Assembly: GCF_900129045.1 (NCBI RefSeq)
Contig: NZ_FQTX01000002.1
Location: forward strand, 372,001 to 436,000
Direction of reading: 5' to 3'
DNA: 64,000 nucleotides
Source of the DNA: Bifidobacterium merycicum DSM 6492
Lineage (GTDB): Bacteria > Actinomycetota > Actinomycetes > Actinomycetales > Bifidobacteriaceae
Below, piece after piece: positions 61,228-64,000 of this stretch. Made by a program: the position numbers and the translations under genes. Each line of letters begins with the position of its first letter. Position 1 is the stretch's first letter. The notes beneath the pieces are model-generated. The model did no database searches and was not told where the DNA came from. It saw only the letters and a program-made list of their open reading frames with translations.

Positions 61228-61609
61228 TCTCTTGTCGAGTACGGAATTCTGGACGTCGCTGCTCGTCGCCTTGGTCGGCGGCGGGGGAGTTGGCGCGATC
61301 ATCGGCGCCGTCTCATCATGTCGCAAGGACACGGCGCAGATCGCCGCCCAAGCCTGCGACATCCTCACCGATTCCGTCATCAAACCTTTGCGTGAGCAGG
61401 TCGAATCTCTGGAAGAGCAGATCCAGCACCTCGAATCGCAGCAGCGAAAATATTTCGCTCTGACGGCCTACACTCGCTCGCTTTTTCATTGGCTGCAGAC
61501 CTTCTGCGAGATCATCGAGCCGGATTTCCTGGCGAATCATCCGAAGCCGCGCCTGCCGGACGAATTGCGCGCCGACATCGCGCCGGAAACGCTGAAGGAG
61601 GAATCGTGA
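61202..61609 (+). CDS. Membrane and coiled-coil protein, possible holin-like or tail accessory
   Basis: The 135-residue protein has one hydrophobic segment (TSLLVALVGGGGVGAIIGAVSS, about 18-39), a coiled coil (LREQVESLEEQIQHLESQQR) and an amphipathic tail. The start may be ATG 61202 or ATG 61214, which has GGGGGAG close before it. Its place just upstream of fibre and lysin genes allows a holin-type role, but with one membrane span and a coiled coil this is not certain. Confidence 0.5.
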   Translation: MGEPMPPLDLLSSTEFWTSLLVALVGGGGVGAIIGAVSSCRKDTAQIAAQACDILTDSVIKPLREQVESLEEQIQHLESQQRKYFALTAYTRSLFHWLQTFCEIIEPDFLANHPKPRLPDELRADIAPETLKEES

Positions 61610-62808
61610 CACTTGTCCATTTCCATCTGGCCGACGCCGAGGGGCGCGGTCTGGACGGCAGCGTGAGCCTCGTGCCCACGCGCCGTGTGACGGTGCGTGA
61701 CGCGATCAGGCTGCCGGTCGCGCAGACGGTCAAGCTCGACAAAGGCGAGGCCACCGTGGAGGTGATGCCGAGCACCACGCAATGGGTGTGGCGTGTGAGC
61801 GAGCTGGTGGCTGCCGGCGCCACCCGCTACGTGGAGGTGCCCGACAAGGAGTCGGCGGAGTACTCAGGGCTGGCGGACGTGGATCCCAAGACGTTGGACC
61901 AATCCTCGGAGACCGTGGCCGCGTGGGAGACCGTGACCCGAGCCGCCCAGTCCGCTCTGGATCAGATCGAGTCGATCGACGACAAAGTGACCCGTGCGGA
62001 AAGCTCCGCGCAGGCGGCGAAGGCCAGCGAGGGCGTGGCCGGGCAGGAGAGCGCGAAGGCGGCGGATGCGGCCGCGAAGGCACTCGCATCGCAGACGGCG
62101 GCGGCATCCAGCGCCAGTCTTGCGCACGAAGCCGAGACCACGGCCAATGGTCTGATCGGCGAGGCGAAGACCATTGCCGGTCAGCTCACCGAAACCGCCG
62201 GACAGGTCAAGCAGGATGCGGCCACGACATCCCAGGCGGCGGAGACCGCCACCGTCAAGGCCGCTGCCGCCGCTACCGCTCAGGATAGAGCGGAAACGGC
62301 GAGGCAGGCTGCGGAGACGGCCATGCAGACGGCTCAGGCCAAGGCGGATGCGGCTGGCGTGAGCGCCGACAAGGCGCGGGCTTCCGAGACTGCGGCTGCG
62401 AAGTCGGCCGAGAGCGCCGGACAATCCAAGTCGGCGGCATCGGCATCCGAGAGCGCGGCGGCATGGTCGGCGACGGCGGCATCCAATTCGGCGGCGAAGG
62501 CAAAAGACAGCGAGACCGCGGCCAGTGCCAGCGCGGCCAGCGCGAAGACGGCCGCCGAATCAGCCAATACCTCCGCCAGCACGGCCACCGGCAAAGCGCA
62601 TGATGCGGCCATCTCGGCCGATAAGGCCAAGGCCAGCGAGACCGCCGCCAAGGCATCGGAGACGGCGTCGGCCAAGTCCGCCACGCAGGCCGCCGACAGC
62701 GCCGCAGCAATCCCGAAATGGATCCAGTGCACGGACGCGGCTGACGCCGCCTCCAAAAGCGCCGCAGACCCGCTTAACTTCTACTGGTGGCCAAGGGAGG
62801 CGGCATGA
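61606..62808 (+). CDS. Alanine-rich coiled-coil tail fibre protein
   Basis: The 400-residue protein has an N-terminal beta domain (TLVHFHLADAEGRGLDGSVS, VTVRDAIRLPVAQ), then about 300 residues of Ala/Ser/Glu/Lys repeats with approximate units such as DKAKASETAAKASETASAKS. This is the pattern of long trimeric fibre shafts. The end DPLNFYWWPREAA links to the next gene by ATGA. GTG 61606 follows AAGGAGG and overlaps the previous stop. Confidence 0.8.
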   Translation: MTLVHFHLADAEGRGLDGSVSLVPTRRVTVRDAIRLPVAQTVKLDKGEATVEVMPSTTQWVWRVSELVAAGATRYVEVPDKESAEYSGLADVDPKTLDQSSETVAAWETVTRAAQSALDQIESIDDKVTRAESSAQAAKASEGVAGQESAKAADAAAKALASQTAAASSASLAHEAETTANGLIGEAKTIAGQLTETAGQVKQDAATTSQAAETATVKAAAAATAQDRAETARQAAETAMQTAQAKADAAGVSADKARASETAAAKSAESAGQSKSAASASESAAAWSATAASNSAAKAKDSETAASASAASAKTAAESANTSASTATGKAHDAAISADKAKASETAAKASETASAKSATQAADSAAAIPKWIQCTDAADAASKSAADPLNFYWWPREAA

Positions 62809-63341
62809 GCGGCGTCAGCATCATGGGAAGGCAGGTGGGCGGCGCATGCCATGCGGGACAACGCATCGGCCTTTCGCATTCCGGCACGCGCCTGCTGCCC
62901 GCGCTTGGAGGGAACCTCATCGTCAATCCGGGTTTCGAGACCGGCGACCTCACCGGATGGACCCTGGTCGGCAGAGACGGCAACGTGGTCGACCATCACA
63001 GATCGTCCGTCAACGCGCCGCATTCGGGGCGCTGGTGGTTCGTTTCGCAAGACTTGTCCGGCATCAGCCAGCGCGTCGAGGTGGAACCGGGCAGCGTCCT
63101 GAGACTGTCCTTATGGCGAGCCGAAGGCGCCGTCGATAACGTACGCTTCGGCATGGCCACGGTCACGGCGGACGATGCGAGCACGCTCGCCACCATGCGA
63201 CTGACGGTACCGAAAGACGTCGCCTGGCATGAATGGACATGCGATTTCGACGTGCCCGATGGCGTGACCGCGGTGACCGTCACCATCACAGGGAACACGT
63301 GGATCAGGATCGATGACGTCAGCGTTCGGCAGATCATCTAA
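62805..63341 (+). CDS. Tail protein with carbohydrate-binding (CBM4/9-like) domain
   Basis: The 178-residue protein starts with a short motif (VGGACHAGQRIGLSHSGTRL) and then has a jelly-roll domain: NLIVNPGFETGDLTGWTLVG, HSGRWWFVSQDLSGISQRVE and WHEWTCDFDVPDGVTAVTVT. These are typical of CBM4/9-type sugar-binding folds. It probably recognises host surface polysaccharide. AAGGGAGG precedes ATG 62805. A degenerate relative follows at 63352. Confidence 0.75.
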   Translation: MSGVSIMGRQVGGACHAGQRIGLSHSGTRLLPALGGNLIVNPGFETGDLTGWTLVGRDGNVVDHHRSSVNAPHSGRWWFVSQDLSGISQRVEVEPGSVLRLSLWRAEGAVDNVRFGMATVTADDASTLATMRLTVPKDVAWHEWTCDFDVPDGVTAVTVTITGNTWIRIDDVSVRQII

Positions 63342-63370
63342 GGAGACAATAATGACCGATTATCCGCTTC

Positions 63371-63381
63371 GGGGGGGGGGG
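63371..63381 (+). repeat. Poly-G tract of 11 bases
   Basis: Eleven consecutive G lie seven codons into the frame that starts at 63352. No other single-base run of this length occurs in the window that I can see. Such tracts change length by slippage and often switch surface genes on and off. Confidence 0.9.
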
Positions 63382-63554
63382 TATGCGTCAATGGCCTGCC
63401 GGTCGCCGGAATCTGCCATGCCGGCCGGCGCATCGGCCTGACACGCGACGGCGCACTGCTCGTGCCTAGCGGCAAGAACCTGCTCCGCTGGTCGGAGATG
63501 ACGGCCTTCGACGGACTGGTCAAGACCGCTGTGGCCGATTTTCCAAAAAACCGC

Positions 63555-63582
63555 AAGGCCATCTCTTCGGAGATGGCCTTTT
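63555..63582 (+). terminator. Terminator before the lysin gene
   Basis: AAGGCCATCTC (63555-63565) and GAGATGGCCTT (63570-63580) form an 11-bp stem with a TTCG tetraloop and a T-rich end. It lies between the fibre genes and the lysin, so lysin expression may need antitermination or read-through. Confidence 0.85.
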
Positions 63583-63617
63583 CTATTGCCCCGAATCGGG
63601 GCGGGAAGGAGAGGAAT

Positions 63618-64000
63618 TTGGACATCCTCAACAAAGGCAAGCCGGCACACAGACACGCGCGCATCCCGCGCAGGATCCGCACGCCGCTGGCCGCGCTCGC
63701 CGTCGCAGTCTCCATGGCGTTCGCCCCGGCGGCGATGGCCGACATGGACGGATACGACATCTCGAACTGGCAGTGCGGCATCAACACCGCGAGCGTGCCG
63801 GCCGATTTCGTCATCGTCGGCACCACGTGGGGGTCCGGCGACGTGTACGGCGGATGCCTGTCCAACGGCGTCAACACCGACGCTAACCGTCAGCTCGCCG
63901 GAGCCATCAACAGCGGCAAGGAGACCGGCGTCTACCATTACGCGCGCGGCGGCAACCCCGAGACCGAAGCCCGGTTCTTCGTCGACAACGTGCGCGGATA
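63618..64000 (+). CDS. Secreted GH25-type phage lysin, N-terminal part
   Basis: The frame runs to the window edge (127 codons). It has a basic start, a hydrophobic signal (TPLAALAVAVSMAFAPAAMA) with likely cleavage near residue 41, and then a GH25 muramidase domain: DGYDISNWQCGI, ADFVIVGTTWGS and ETGVYHYARG. GH25 lysins cut the sugar chain of peptidoglycan. TTG 63618 is taken as the start with AAGGAG at 63606. A signal peptide means export by the host secretion path rather than through a holin. Confidence 0.85.
   Translation, partial: MDILNKGKPAHRHARIPRRIRTPLAALAVAVSMAFAPAAMADMDGYDISNWQCGINTASVPADFVIVGTTWGSGDVYGGCLSNGVNTDANRQLAGAINSGKETGVYHYARGGNPETEARFFVDNVRG

Larger units (their letters stand above)
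63352..63617 (+). pseudogene. Out-of-frame duplicate of the carbohydrate-binding tail protein (possible phase-off gene)
   Basis: ATG 63352 has AAGGAG upstream, but with 11 G in the tract at 63371 the frame ends at 63441 after 29 residues. With one more G (or two fewer) the frame reads VNGLPVAGICHAGRRIGLTR, matching VGGACHAGQRIGLSHSG of the upstream gene, then GKNLLRWSEMTAFDG. That frame holds no stop before the lysin and passes through the terminator at 63555. It is either a phase-variable gene now off, a decayed copy, or a miscounted homopolymer. Confidence 0.6.
29937..64000. mobile_element. Siphovirus-type prophage, left end complete, right end beyond the window
   Basis: From here to the window edge the genes follow the order integrase, lysogeny control, replication, packaging, head, tail, lysis, with no chromosomal gene between. 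The left limit is set at the end of the ychF terminator. The attachment core cannot be defined because the right junction is not present. In the 134 bases before the integrase, GAGTGCT occurs twice (29995 and 30006), possibly arm-type sites. Structural genes appear intact, so the prophage may be functional. Confidence 0.93.

Overview
The window is about 64 kb of high-GC DNA from an actinobacterium, almost certainly a Bifidobacterium. The reasons are the gene content and order (clpP-clpX, tandem tRNA-Arg, nhaA, sdhAB without visible membrane anchors, the yraN-comM-dprA cluster, metY, a group II ECF transporter), the strong AGGAGG-type ribosome sites and the prophage style. The species cannot be fixed from the sequence alone.

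Region 1 (1-29936) is chromosomal housekeeping DNA. In order it holds: the end of clpP and clpX; two identical tRNA-Arg(ACG) genes; the NhaA antiporter; a LOG-family protein; a leftward sdhA-sdhB-methyltransferase operon; an alkyltransferase-like gene; a leftward pdxY, yraN, comM, dprA group (vitamin B6 kinase plus DNA uptake and recombination); metY; an ECF transporter operon (S component, fused double ATPase, EcfT) ending in a tandem Lrp-type regulator; a MacB/FtsX-like ABC exporter; a convergent NarL-type response regulator with an unusual two-module sensor kinase; a proline iminopeptidase; proC; and ychF with a strong terminator.

Region 2 (about 29937 to the right edge) is a siphovirus-type prophage that is cut off by the window end inside its lysin gene. 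It reads: integrase, HicAB toxin-antitoxin and a DUF6941-like gene; a leftward lysogeny block (ImmA-like protease, DinD, lipoprotein, repressor) facing a Cro-like gene across twin palindromic operators; an antirepressor; many short overlapping early genes; SSB, RusA, and a replication initiator that carries iteron-like repeats inside its coding sequence; an exonuclease; a near-consensus promoter; HNH, terminase, portal and head genes; head-tail connectors; major tail protein; a tail chaperone pair with a CCCAAAA slippery site; tape measure; baseplate and fibre genes; and a secreted GH25 lysin. The genes are tightly packed, mostly with ATGA or TGATG stop-start overlaps, so translational coupling is the rule.

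The most interesting accessory features are these. (1) The minor capsid protein carries a C-terminal papain-fold toxin-like domain, followed at once by a small gene that looks like its immunity protein, a terminator and a phage tRNA-Tyr. (2) An 11-G tract near the end disrupts a duplicated carbohydrate-binding tail gene; a one-base change would open a frame that runs into the lysin. (3) Iteron-like repeats and an AT-rich palindrome lie inside the replication gene. (4) A leftward membrane-protein gene sits inside the early operon, with a leader that could hide its ribosome site. (5) Two phage lipoproteins are present. (6) The sensor kinase has a second, degenerate kinase half lacking the phospho-acceptor His.
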